64,000 bases of DNA from the NCBI RefSeq assembly GCF_017355205.1, contig NZ_JADIJK010000008.1:121261-185260 (forward strand), in the 5' to 3' direction. The translations under genes were made by a program, and so were the position numbers. The notes beneath the pieces were generated by a model. That model was not told where the DNA came from. It was given only the letters and a program-made list of their open reading frames with translations, and did not search any database. This document shows positions 46,521-55,268 of this stretch, in pieces; the first letter of the stretch is position 1, and every line of letters begins with the position of its first letter. Source of the stretch: Bacillus sp. SD088 (GTDB lineage Bacteria; Bacillota; Bacilli; Bacillales; Bacillaceae_C).

Positions 46521-46613
46521 TTTAACACCTCTTAACTATATGTGGTCGCAACAATACATTTGTCGACCGATGATAAGAAATATTGACTTTAGAATAAAAG
46601 TCAAAGTCCGAGC

Positions 46614-46985
46614 TTACTTAACTTCTTGTTGATGGACAATGGCGATGTTCACAATCTGACGAACATGCTCATCCTGTAACGAATAGTATACTAATTTTCC
46701 TTCTTTGCGATATTTGGCAAGTCCCATATTTCGAAGGTACCGCAAGTGATGGGAGGCCGTTGCGGTCGTTGAACCAATGATTTCCGCAACATCACAAACG
46801 CATAATTCATTTTCCAAGGTAAGAGCATATGCCACTTTTAATCGCGTAGCATCGGCCAAGGCCTTGAACAGTAATTCCAAGTCATTTACTTCATTTATCC
46901 TTCCTTGTACCCGAGTGACTACATCATGATGATAACAATTGGTTTCACAGGTATCGGGTATTACCACTTTTGTTTTTTCAGCCAT
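46614..46985 (-). CDS. cadC: ArsR/SmtB-family metal repressor, CadC type
   Basis: 123 aa from ATG 46985, which has GAGGTGGA at good spacing; the longer in-frame ATG at 47003 lies on that site. Winged-helix repressor with the CadC metal-site cysteines: CETNC in the N-terminal tail and ELCVCDVAEIIG in helix alpha3, then the DNA-recognition helix STTATASHHLRYLRNMGLA. Metal binding releases it from the operator and allows CadA expression. It lies 93 bp upstream of cadA. Confidence 0.93.
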   Translation of the reverse strand: MAEKTKVVIPDTCETNCYHHDVVTRVQGRINEVNDLELLFKALADATRLKVAYALTLENELCVCDVAEIIGSTTATASHHLRYLRNMGLAKYRKEGKLVYYSLQDEHVRQIVNIAIVHQQEVK

Positions 46986-46999
46986 AAAATCCACCTCAT

Positions 47000-47040
47000 T
47001 CAAATGGTTGTTTGATTAAAGTATATGGTTCATTCATATA
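47000..47040 (-). promoter_or_regulatory. Probable CadC operator/promoter region
   Basis: TCAAATGGTTGTTTGA (47000-47015) and TATATGGTTCATTCATATA (47022-47040) are imperfect palindromes directly upstream of the repressor gene, the usual place for ArsR-family operators. Confidence 0.5.
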
Positions 47041-47187
47041 ATTGTCAATTCTAATATTCAAATGATTGTTTTAATGTTATGTGAATGCTGATACAATAAG
47101 ATCGGGATTTTTAAAAATATTAATCATATGAAAGGCAGCGCCTGGATGAATGATTCATTAGTTTGATGGTAATAAAAGGAGGAGAAA

Positions 47188-48232
47188 ATGAAGAGATATC
47201 ATACAGTGGTAATTGGAGCTGGGCAAGCGGGATTGGCAATGGGTTATTATCTTCAACAGTTAATCATTCTTTTATTATTTTGGATCGGGCAACAGAAATC
47301 GGAGCATCCTGGAGTTCAAGATATGATTCCTTAATTCTGTTTACTCCGAGACAATACAGCTCTTTACCTGGTTTAAAGATCGCTGGCAACCTGCATGGGT
47401 ATCCAACAAAAAATGAAATAGCTGATTATTTAATTACCTACTTTCAAACATTCCAACTGCCTGTTCAATTTAATACAGATGTAATTCGTGTTCAGAAGGA
47501 AAACAACCACTTTTATAATTGAAACTAATAAACAGAATTACGAAGCAAAAAATGTAGTTATTGCGACTGGCCCATTCCAGAAGCCACGAATACCTGCTTT
47601 TGCAGAGAACTTATCATCTGATGTTTTACAATTGCATTCTTCTGAATACAAAAAACCAGCCGATCTATTAGAAGGAAATGTTTTGGTTGTGGGTGGTAGT
47701 AGCGGCGGCCAAATTGCCATCGAACTGTCTCAAGAAAGGAAACCCATTTATCCATTGGTCATAGGTTAAAGTATCTGCCTTTGAAAGTCGGAAGCAAAAG
47801 CATTTTTGGTGGTTAGAAAAATTTGAAATTACGAAAGCACCCACTGATTCGTGGCTGGGAAGAAAAATCAGAGAAAATGGTGACCCGATTTTCGGATATG
47901 AATTGAAAAGAGCAATAAAGCAAGAAAAAGTAATTTCAAAAAGAAGGGTGATTTACGGAGGAGGAACCACGATACAGTTTGAAGCCGACTCTACTTTACA
48001 GATGCAAAACATCATATGGGCAACTGGATTTCAATTAGATTACAGCTGGATCGACATAAAAGGAGTGCTTGATGAACAAGGCAACCCACTACATAAAAGT
48101 GGAGTGACGAAGATACCTGGTCTATACTTTTTAGGTCTATCCTGGCAGTCTTGCCGTAGTTCAGCACTTTTGCTGGGTGTAGGCAAGGATGCTCAACATC
48201 TTGCTGATCTTATTAGAAAGAGCGACTATTAA
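47188..48232 (+). pseudogene. Flavin-containing monooxygenase (CzcO-like), three frameshifts
   Basis: It starts at ATG 47188 behind AAGGAGGAG with KRYHTVVIGAGQAGLAMGYYLQQ (FAD motif). Near 47260 the frame breaks and continues as NHSFIILDRATEIGASW, FTPRQYSSLPG; near 47510 it breaks again to NYEAKNVVIATGPFQKPRIP and GNVLVVGGSSGGQIAIEL (NADP motif); and again near 47765, with FESRKQKHFWWLEKF in another frame and then the long end IIWATGFQLDYSW...GLSWQSCRSSALLLGVG. Put together it is a full-length member of the family often beside metal-efflux genes (czcO/trkA). It is not functional as one polypeptide unless these are sequencing errors. Confidence 0.88.
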
Positions 48233-48261
48233 AACGAATTTTTTTCAAAGGAGTTTGTGTG

Positions 48262-48840
48262 ATGAAGAGATTTTTACCAATGATTTTATGCTCATTATTT
48301 ATTATATTGCTTAGTGCCTGTTCATCTATCCCTAAAGAAGGTCAGCCTATACAGGACTTTACGTATACAAAGCAGGATGGGGAAACATTTGGACTCGAGG
48401 ATCTAAAAGGAAAAGTTTGGGTAGCCGATTTTGTTTTTACAAATTGTACGACGGTTTGTCCGCCAATGTCAGCAAATAAAAGTCAACTTCAGCAAATGGT
48501 AAAAGATAAAGGGCTAAAAGACGTTCATTTTGTTTCTTTCAGTGTAGATCCCGAATCTGATACGCCAGATGTATTAAAGAAGTTCTATGAAGAAGGATTC
48601 AATGTTGATTTTTCGACATGGCACTCCTTAACTGGGTATTCGCAACAAGAAATTGAGGAGTTTGCACTAGAAAATTTTAATGCACATGTAAAAAAACCAA
48701 GGAACGATGACCAAGTTATTCATGGTGTCGATTTTTACCTAGTCAATAAAAAAGGAGAAGTCATTAAAGATTATCCAGGCAACATAGATGTACCGTATGA
48801 CCAGGTCATAAAAGATATCAAGGCTGCATTGAAGCAATAA
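48262..48840 (+). CDS. SCO1/SenC-type lipoprotein, copper chaperone for cytochrome oxidase
   Basis: 192 aa from ATG 48262, eight bases after AAAGGAG (the in-frame GTG just before is closer). Lipobox LSAC anchors it outside the membrane. Thioredoxin-like fold with the copper-binding CTTVCPPM motif near residue 60 and the third ligand histidine in VIHGVDFYLVN. The family delivers copper to, or reduces cysteines of, the CuA site of cytochrome c oxidase; B. subtilis YpmQ is the nearest named relative. It stands alone here, next to the metal-efflux genes. Confidence 0.9.
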   Translation: MKRFLPMILCSLFIILLSACSSIPKEGQPIQDFTYTKQDGETFGLEDLKGKVWVADFVFTNCTTVCPPMSANKSQLQQMVKDKGLKDVHFVSFSVDPESDTPDVLKKFYEEGFNVDFSTWHSLTGYSQQEIEEFALENFNAHVKKPRNDDQVIHGVDFYLVNKKGEVIKDYPGNIDVPYDQVIKDIKAALKQ

Positions 48841-49096
48841 TACGTGGGGACAGTCCCTCAGGTGAGCACAGCGTTAATGTGATAAAGGAAAATGCTGCCG
48901 GCTGTGCCCGGCAGTCATGGATTTTTGATGCTCGGAATGTAATAAATTAGTAGAACAGAAATAAATAAATACTTGCCACAAAAGATACCAATGAAACGCT
49001 TCATATATTGGAAATACCTGATCTTTTACAATTATATTAAGACGGTGTGCGGAAAGGACCAAGAGTCTGGCAACGTGTTCAAATACTATAGTCTAA
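48841..49096. other. Spacer with hairpin and REP-like string
   Basis: GGGGACAGTCCC at about 48845 is related to the strings near 1131 and 3021. CTGCCGG (48895-48901) with CCGGCAG (48908-48914) forms a GC-rich hairpin that may terminate the SCO gene. No gene is seen. Confidence 0.55.
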
Positions 49097-49230
49097 TCAC
49101 TTCACCCGTAATACGGACCCTCCTTCGATCAGATCTCCACTAATGCGTACATGCTCGAAGGGAGAATTGGGATTTGCGATTCTCCATAGTATACGTTCAA
49201 CTGCCCGTTCTCCCACTTCCTTAACTCTAA
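49097..49230 (-). pseudogene. C-terminal fragment of a LacI-family regulator
   Basis: The minus-strand frame reads VKEVGERAVERILWRIANP, SPFEHVRISGDLIEGGSV and stop, the standard LacI/GalR C-terminus (GREAV..LL.RI.NP......L...L..GGSV). Everything before is missing; the upstream sequence belongs to the sulfatase fragment on the other strand. Confidence 0.75.
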
Positions 49231-49231
49231 A

Positions 49232-49780
49232 TTTATAACCCGTTAGGTTGGGAGCTTCTACTTTTTCAGACAAATACTTGAAAAAAATAAAGAACATCAC
49301 GATGCCGTGTTATATGGCTATTTTGGAAAAGATATCAATCTTACAGATAGCACCTATACCTACTGTCGACAGTTAGAAGAGGGATCTGTTATTTATGAGC
49401 ATACAGCAATGCCTGTGGGCGCCGTATGGGATCAAAAAAGCTATAAAAAAGCAGAAGTAGGCCACATGCCTGTCTATCGAGTACCCGCCAAATCAACCAG
49501 ACATCATAACGCACCTGCTTACCATTTACTTTATAACATCAAAGAAGATCCATCCCAACAAAAGCCAATACATAATCCAGAACTGGAAAGAAAATATGCT
49601 ACTACATTACATGAGCTTTTGATTCGTTACGAGACACCTGCTTGCCAATTTAGTAGGATGGGTTTAAGTAAACAAATTGAATGGCAGAAGAGATCTGAGG
49701 CATTCGATCGTAATGAACTGAAGGATAACAAACAAATAACTCATAAAATGGGGATTAAAAGACATCTTCCAATTTTATGA
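49232..49780 (+). pseudogene. C-terminal fragment of a sulfatase
   Basis: Without a start of its own, the frame reads RQILEKNKEHHDAVLYGYFG, KDINLTDSTYTYCRQ, VPAKSTRHHNAPAYHLLYNI, EDPSQQKPIHNPELERKY and HELLIRYETPACQFSRMGL. This is the end of an arylsulfatase-family protein: the HDAVLYGYFGKDINLTDG..Y segment and the LLYNI..DP..KNPI..PELE closing part are typical. The N-terminal two thirds with the catalytic CxPxR site is gone. It abuts the LacI fragment, so both come from one deletion event. Confidence 0.72.
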
Positions 49781-49842
49781 GCTACAACTTAAACACTTGA
49801 ACTACCTAGTATGAGAACCATACGATTGGTGGCATGAGAGGT

Positions 49843-49969
49843 AGAGGCTGGGACAAAAGTGTTTTCACCAAAGAGAAAACCGAACTACTATGGTGCTTAT
49901 ACTCCACACCAGCAATATACTTCGCTAAGGTGATGCGTTGTTTGGTTTTTTAGTTCTGTCTCAGCCTCT
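49843..49969. repeat. Dispersed repeat R1, copy 2
   Basis: AGAGGCTGGGAC (49843-49854) and GTCTCAGCCTCT (49958-49969) bound 127 bp that match copy 1 (7250-7388) in reverse orientation. It ends 16 bp after the stop codon of the ADP-ribosylglycohydrolase-family gene and could serve as its terminator. Confidence 0.82.
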
Positions 49970-49985
49970 TCTACTCGATTTTTTA

Positions 49986-52154
49986 TTAAATCCCTTTTAA
50001 TGAAAAGAATTTAAAATGGGTATGACTCCCTTGAGCATTTCCAAAACCTATTTGTCCTGTCAGGTAAGGGGAATTCTTGTCCTCATAGCTTATTAGTAGT
50101 TGTTCATCAATGGATACCTCAATCTTATTATCAATAACGGTTACTTTAATTGTATAATCAATTTCTGGTTCCCAATGAAAATTAGCTGTAGACAAAGTAT
50201 GATACCCTTTATTATTTTTGAAGAGAGTAACTTGGTCGTTTGCTGTTAGACCAACCGCATAAGAACGAATCCCACCTTGAACTCTGAATAGAATCCGATG
50301 ATCTTCACCTAATTTAGGTGTAACACTTGCCGTTAATGTATAATCTTTCCATTGTAGATCTCCTGTATAACATTCTGCCGGCTCTCCCGAATAACTTCCG
50401 CTTAATTCTCCATTTTCCAATGTCCATATTCCTTTTAAATTAGTAAATTGACTGACTGCCTCATGCAAATTTGTCCACTTTTCAATTCTTTCTTGGTTAA
50501 AGTCAACCCTATAGTCAGGTAATCCATTAAAATCCATACGGTCTAAATAAAATACGATCCCATTGTAAGAGGGTTCTTTTGTAATAAATTCTATTCCAGC
50601 TTCTTCTATACATGCCCCATCCATATAGGGAATATTGAACTCCAAATCAGCCCAGTCCCCATTTATAAGTTCAGACCATTCACTATAATGTAATTGATTT
50701 TGATTCCCATCTTTTATATATATACGTGCTCGGGCATCTACATTATTATTCCCTGCGGGTTTAATCGATGCTGTTATTGTTTGACCAGGGTAAAGTTTAG
50801 GCGAAAACTCTGGGTCATATCGACTGTCATCGAAATCATTGGGACGATAATATGTTTGCTGATAAAGATGATAGGGTTCTCCAGCAAATACTCGATCAAT
50901 CGTTAATTTCAGGGAGCGGTTCCCAGTTTTGCAGGCTTCCTCTGTATTGACAATTTTCATTAATGTTTTTTCAGAATCTGCTCCAGCATTGGTTCGAAAA
51001 GCATGAGTTGATCCGGGAAGCTGAAAGTGAAATGCTGGTCCGCTTCCTGCTAGAATATCGCCCCAATTTTGTTCAGGATTTACATTTGCGATTTTATAAC
51101 CAAAGTTAGCTGTGTACAATGCAATAGTAGGAACATCTAGTATATTTAGTGTACCAATTACCCCAGAACAACATAGAAAATCATTAATAGGTTCGCGCCA
51201 TGTAGTATCTATACCGTCTAAACCATTGCGAACCCCCATAATCGTTCCGACATTTGCCACATTACAATCTGTATCCCAACCACACATATTGCAAATATTA
51301 ATAGAGTTGGAAAAGTCTCCATCTCCATATAATAATGATAAAATAATAACAGCACTGTTTGGTATAATATGACAATTCCCGGGATAACGATCGTAGCCAA
51401 AGTTGTCTTTCACATATTTAAAACAATCCCTCCAGTTTTCAGGGTTTCTGTCGTAGTAATCAAGCACTGCTCTTACCACTCTTGTATACTCACTATCTTT
51501 CGGTATTACACTTAAACCAGTTTCAATGATTTTTTGTATATCATTTTCTCCGAAGGCGCTTGCAATACAAGCAGCGATGAATTGCCCTCCATATATTCCA
51601 TTTCGGTCATGAGAAACGCTTGCGGCTTTTCTAGCATATTCTGCTGCTAATTTCGGTTGATTGGGTGTAATTAAGCCCCATACATCTATAAAGATTTGCC
51701 CACCTATTTGTTCAGCAACTGTTGGACCATTCTGCTCAATAGAACCAGATCTTGGAGCGGGAATGCCATTTTTTAAGTTCATATAGGCGGTGTGTTCACT
51801 AGATACTCCATAGCCACCCCACCAGTAAAAGCTATGACCATCTGGCGCATAGTTGAGCCAAGTATCGCCTATTTGTTCAGCAGTAACATCACGGGTATAG
51901 GTATAATCTTCTAAAACTCTTAAAAAGTAAGCTGGGCCATTCGTGTCGTCATCTGCGGCAAAATTTTTAAAGCTGTGCGGGTAAGTAGTAAGCTCTCCAA
52001 AGGCTTTTTCAATTTGATCATATGTCCATCCTTCAATATTGGCTCCATGCCGAACACCAATTATTTTTCCTAACCATCCAGCATAAACCTTTTGTATATA
52101 GTCTTCAGGAATTACTTGACCTAGTTTTATCATTTTTGCTGCTTCATTATTCAT
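49986..52154 (-). CDS. ADP-ribosylglycohydrolase-family enzyme with C-terminal LamG-like domain
   Basis: 722 aa from ATG 52154 behind GGAGGG. Residues about 15-360 form an all-helical ADP-ribosylglycohydrolase domain with the two binuclear-metal motifs: AADDDTNGP near 67-73 and GWDTDCNVANVGTIMGVRNG near 290. The remaining half contains a beta-sandwich region (about 380-560) and a concanavalin/LamG or DUF1080-like end (YTLTASVTPKL, HRILFRVQGG, YTIKVTVIDNKIEVSIDEQ, GQIGFGNAQGSHTHFKFFSLKG). No signal peptide, so cytoplasmic. Known relatives remove ADP-ribose from proteins or small molecules, but this long form beside a sugar transporter and a ribokinase-like gene suggests hydrolysis of an imported ribosyl or other glycosyl compound. 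The substrate is not known. Confidence 0.88.
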   Translation of the reverse strand: MNNEAAKMIKLGQVIPEDYIQKVYAGWLGKIIGVRHGANIEGWTYDQIEKAFGELTTYPHSFKNFAADDDTNGPAYFLRVLEDYTYTRDVTAEQIGDTWLNYAPDGHSFYWWGGYGVSSEHTAYMNLKNGIPAPRSGSIEQNGPTVAEQIGGQIFIDVWGLITPNQPKLAAEYARKAASVSHDRNGIYGGQFIAACIASAFGENDIQKIIETGLSVIPKDSEYTRVVRAVLDYYDRNPENWRDCFKYVKDNFGYDRYPGNCHIIPNSAVIILSLLYGDGDFSNSINICNMCGWDTDCNVANVGTIMGVRNGLDGIDTTWREPINDFLCCSGVIGTLNILDVPTIALYTANFGYKIANVNPEQNWGDILAGSGPAFHFQLPGSTHAFRTNAGADSEKTLMKIVNTEEACKTGNRSLKLTIDRVFAGEPYHLYQQTYYRPNDFDDSRYDPEFSPKLYPGQTITASIKPAGNNNVDARARIYIKDGNQNQLHYSEWSELINGDWADLEFNIPYMDGACIEEAGIEFITKEPSYNGIVFYLDRMDFNGLPDYRVDFNQERIEKWTNLHEAVSQFTNLKGIWTLENGELSGSYSGEPAECYTGDLQWKDYTLTASVTPKLGEDHRILFRVQGGIRSYAVGLTANDQVTLFKNNKGYHTLSTANFHWEPEIDYTIKVTVIDNKIEVSIDEQLLISYEDKNSPYLTGQIGFGNAQGSHTHFKFFSLKGI

Positions 52155-52177
52155 GAAATATCCCTCCAAATAAGTTA

Positions 52178-53035
52178 TTATTCTTTCAATCCACTCATCA
52201 TAACGCCTTCAATAAAATATCTTTGAGCAAATATATATATAATGATGATGGGTAATAGTACAATAAAGGAACCTGCCATTAAGTAATTCCATTGAGTAGT
52301 GTAAGTACCTTGAAATGTCGCCAAGCCTAACGGCAATGTTTTGAGTTGATCATCATTTATATAAATTAAAGGTGCTAAAAAATCATTCCATTGATTCATG
52401 AAAGTGAAAATAGCCAAAGTTGTTAAAGATGGTAATGAAATAGGTAATATAATATTAAAGAAAATCCTCGGGTAACTAGCCCCATCAATTCTTGCTGCTT
52501 CCTCTAGCTCTTTAGGTATGCTTAGAAAAAATTGTCTTAATAAAAACAATCCAAACGCTCCAAATAAGGGAGGGACGATTAAAGAAAGATGTGTATTTAG
52601 CCAACCTAAATGACGTAATAATTTAAATGTAGGTATCATGGTAACATGATAAGGAATCATCATCGTAGCTAAGATTAAAAAGAATAGTATATTCCTTCCT
52701 GGGAATTTCAATCTTGCAAACGCATAGGCCCCCATAGCGCTTACAATTACATGACCAATTACTACGATAATAGTAACTTTTACAGAGTTAAAAGAATAGA
52801 TGCCCCAAGGCGCACTTTTGAACATATAGATGTAATTTTCCCACATAATATTGGTTGGAATCCATTTCGGGGGAAACGTATACATCTCATTCGAAGTTTT
52901 TAACGAACTAGAAATCATCCATAAAAAAGGTACAATCATAATAAATGATGAAATAATCAGGAAGGCATGTATGGAAAATTTCATCATGATCGTTTTTACC
53001 GGGAAGGCTGTCCCCTTATTTGATATCGACGTCAT
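52178..53035 (-). CDS. ABC sugar transporter permease, MalG-like (CUT1)
   Basis: 285 aa from ATG 53035 behind AAAGGAGGAG; a longer frame reaches TTG 53062 without a site. Six helices, EAA loop LEEAARIDGASYPRIFFNIILPISLPS, C-terminus QRYFIEGVMMSGLKE. Its start lies 17 bp inside the end of the preceding permease gene if the longer frame is counted, otherwise just after it. Partner of that permease and of the binding protein at 53981. Confidence 0.92.
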   Translation of the reverse strand: MTSISNKGTAFPVKTIMMKFSIHAFLIISSFIMIVPFLWMISSSLKTSNEMYTFPPKWIPTNIMWENYIYMFKSAPWGIYSFNSVKVTIIVVIGHVIVSAMGAYAFARLKFPGRNILFFLILATMMIPYHVTMIPTFKLLRHLGWLNTHLSLIVPPLFGAFGLFLLRQFFLSIPKELEEAARIDGASYPRIFFNIILPISLPSLTTLAIFTFMNQWNDFLAPLIYINDDQLKTLPLGLATFQGTYTTQWNYLMAGSFIVLLPIIIIYIFAQRYFIEGVMMSGLKE

Positions 53036-53051
53036 TCTCAACTCCTCCTTT

Positions 53052-53936
53052 CTAAACAACATCTTTCCTATTGGCGATTTTCATTTGAATCATAGTTATA
53101 ATGAAGATAATCGCAAACAAAATGTATGCCATCGCGGAAGCATATCCTTGCTTGAAGAATAAAAATGCATTTTGATATATATAGTATACAATTACGGATG
53201 TTGAATTTGCTGGACCACCATCCGTCATTACGTACACTTGATCGAAGACCTGAAAAGAGCCAATTATAGCCATAACCACAACGAATAAGGTCGTATGGCG
53301 TAATAATGGTACAGTGATATAGTAAAATCGTTTAAAGGCACTAGCTCCATCTATTTTTGCAGCCTCGTACATGGAAGGAGAGATATTTTGCAATCCCGCT
53401 AAAAAAATGACTATGTTAAACCCAAGACCCTTCCAAACACTCATAATTATGATGGAGAACATTGCCCAGCCTTCTTTTGCTAACCAAGGTGGTTCAAATA
53501 GCCCCAGCTGTGAAAGAATCCCGTTAAATAGACCATAGTCGGTATTATAAAGCCATTTCCATACAGTAGCGACAGCAACCATAGATGTGATATATGGAAT
53601 AAAAAACGCTGTCCGATAAATATTTACAAATCTTATTTTTTGATTTAGCAAGGTAGAGATTAATAAAGCTAAGATGATACCAATAGGTACCGTTCCAGCC
53701 ACATAAACGACAGTGACCCATAAAGAATTTAGAAACTTTTTATCAGACATTAGCGTTACATAATTGTCTATCCCAATAAATGTGGAAGGTGTGATACCAT
53801 CCGATTCAGTCAAGCTGAGATATAAGGAAGCAATAAGTGGATAAAACATAAAGACCAAAAACCCTAACATGATAGGGGTAATAAATATATACCCCCAAAA
53901 AGCCTCTTTGCTGGATAGCTCTTGAAGCCTTTTCAT
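53052..53936 (-). CDS. ABC sugar transporter permease, MalF-like (CUT1)
   Basis: 294 aa from ATG 53936 behind AAGGCGGTG. N-terminal helix AFWGYIFITPIMLGFLVFMFYPLIASLYLS, EAA loop MYEAAKIDGASAFKRFYYITVPLL, and the conserved MTDGGPANSTSVIVYYIYQNAF before the final helix. With the next gene it forms the channel for the ligand captured by the lipoprotein gene upstream. No ATPase gene in the operon. Confidence 0.92.
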   Translation of the reverse strand: MKRLQELSSKEAFWGYIFITPIMLGFLVFMFYPLIASLYLSLTESDGITPSTFIGIDNYVTLMSDKKFLNSLWVTVVYVAGTVPIGIILALLISTLLNQKIRFVNIYRTAFFIPYITSMVAVATVWKWLYNTDYGLFNGILSQLGLFEPPWLAKEGWAMFSIIIMSVWKGLGFNIVIFLAGLQNISPSMYEAAKIDGASAFKRFYYITVPLLRHTTLFVVVMAIIGSFQVFDQVYVMTDGGPANSTSVIVYYIYQNAFLFFKQGYASAMAYILFAIIFIITMIQMKIANRKDVV

Positions 53937-53980
53937 ATAGACTACACCGCCTTTCAGAAAAAATTGAAACACATTAAACT

Positions 53981-55240
53981 TTATTGGCTGATAATTCCGT
54001 TCATTTGCTCTACAATATTTTCTTGTGTTTCTTCAGGGCTTTGATTCCCGAGCAGCATTTTCTCTGTTTCTTGTTCTATCATTTCCATTAATTCAGAAGT
54101 AAACGGACTAATATATCCATCCATCACAACATGATCTGCACTGTCTACAAAGGCTTGTACATTTTCGGGAAATTTAGAGTCTAAGATTAATTGGTTTGCT
54201 TCTTCGTCTTTTGTACTAGGTAATGCCATCTGACTATCTGCTACTTCCATCATACCTTCATGACCAGTAAAGTATTTTAAAACCTTCCAAGCTTCTTCTT
54301 TATGCTTTGTTTGGCTTGAAATTGCCCAACTTAGAATACCTGCACCAACATCTTGATTTTCAGCTTTTGGCATTTTAACAACATCCCAATTGAAATCCAA
54401 GGGCTCATCTTTGAATGGTGGTAAAAACCACATGCCCGCGCTAACCATTGCAACTTGCTGATTCCTAAATTGCGCATCTGCTCCTTGACCTGTCGCTTCT
54501 AGTTCCGCTGGATTCGGTGATATTCCCTTTTCAACAAACTCCTTCAAAAATTTAAATGTCTTCAATACTTCAGGGGAATCCAGTCCACTTTTTGTTCCAT
54601 CATCATTAAAGAACTTTCCATTATTTCTAAAGATCCAACCCAAAGTCGGATTATATCCATTTTCATATAAAAAGCCATATTGGTTATCTTCAGAATTTGT
54701 CAACGCTAAAGCTATATCAAGAAATTCTTGTTGAGTCCAATCATCATTAGGATAATCGAGTCCAGCTTTATCAAATAAATCTTTATTATAGTAAATTACA
54801 TAGGGAGATACTTCTTGAGGTAGGGCGTAAAGTTTATCTTCAAATTTATTTCCATTGATTAATCCTTCATAAAATTCATCTAAATCAAATTCAGAATCAT
54901 TTTCAATAAGCTCGTCCAAAGGCATTAAAGCATTTCGCTTTGCTAGAGCAGGGACCCATTCATTTAAATATAGAATATCTGGAGCATTACCTCCTGAAAT
55001 AAGGGTGAGGGTCTTTTCATAACGACGATCCCCTAAGTCAACCCACTTTATCTTGATATTAGGATTTTCCTCCATAAAGGCCTTTGCAGTATCTTCTCTA
55101 ATTTTCTTCTCCGCTTTACTTCCGCTGATAGCCATTTGGATAGTCACATTACCATCTTTGTCCTTTGCGTTATCAGAGCTACAAGCAACCATCAGAATGA
55201 CACTTATCAAACAAACCAAAGTCGCAAACCATTTTTTCAT
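53981..55240 (-). CDS. Sugar-binding lipoprotein, CUT1 type
   Basis: 419 aa. Lipobox MVAC then SSDNAKDKDGN. The family 1 fold shows IREDTAKAFMEENPNIKIKWVDLGDRRYEKTLTLISGGNAPDILYLNEWV, LYALPQEVSPYVIYYNKDLF and AGMWFLPPFK. Start ATG behind AGGAGG. It sits between the kinase gene and the permeases. The ligand is unknown; neighbours suggest a ribose- or other pentose-containing glycoside. Confidence 0.9.
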   Translation of the reverse strand: MKKWFATLVCLISVILMVACSSDNAKDKDGNVTIQMAISGSKAEKKIREDTAKAFMEENPNIKIKWVDLGDRRYEKTLTLISGGNAPDILYLNEWVPALAKRNALMPLDELIENDSEFDLDEFYEGLINGNKFEDKLYALPQEVSPYVIYYNKDLFDKAGLDYPNDDWTQQEFLDIALALTNSEDNQYGFLYENGYNPTLGWIFRNNGKFFNDDGTKSGLDSPEVLKTFKFLKEFVEKGISPNPAELEATGQGADAQFRNQQVAMVSAGMWFLPPFKDEPLDFNWDVVKMPKAENQDVGAGILSWAISSQTKHKEEAWKVLKYFTGHEGMMEVADSQMALPSTKDEEANQLILDSKFPENVQAFVDSADHVVMDGYISPFTSELMEMIEQETEKMLLGNQSPEETQENIVEQMNGIISQ

Positions 55241-55268
55241 AATTTTTCCTCCTAATTATTTTTTATTT

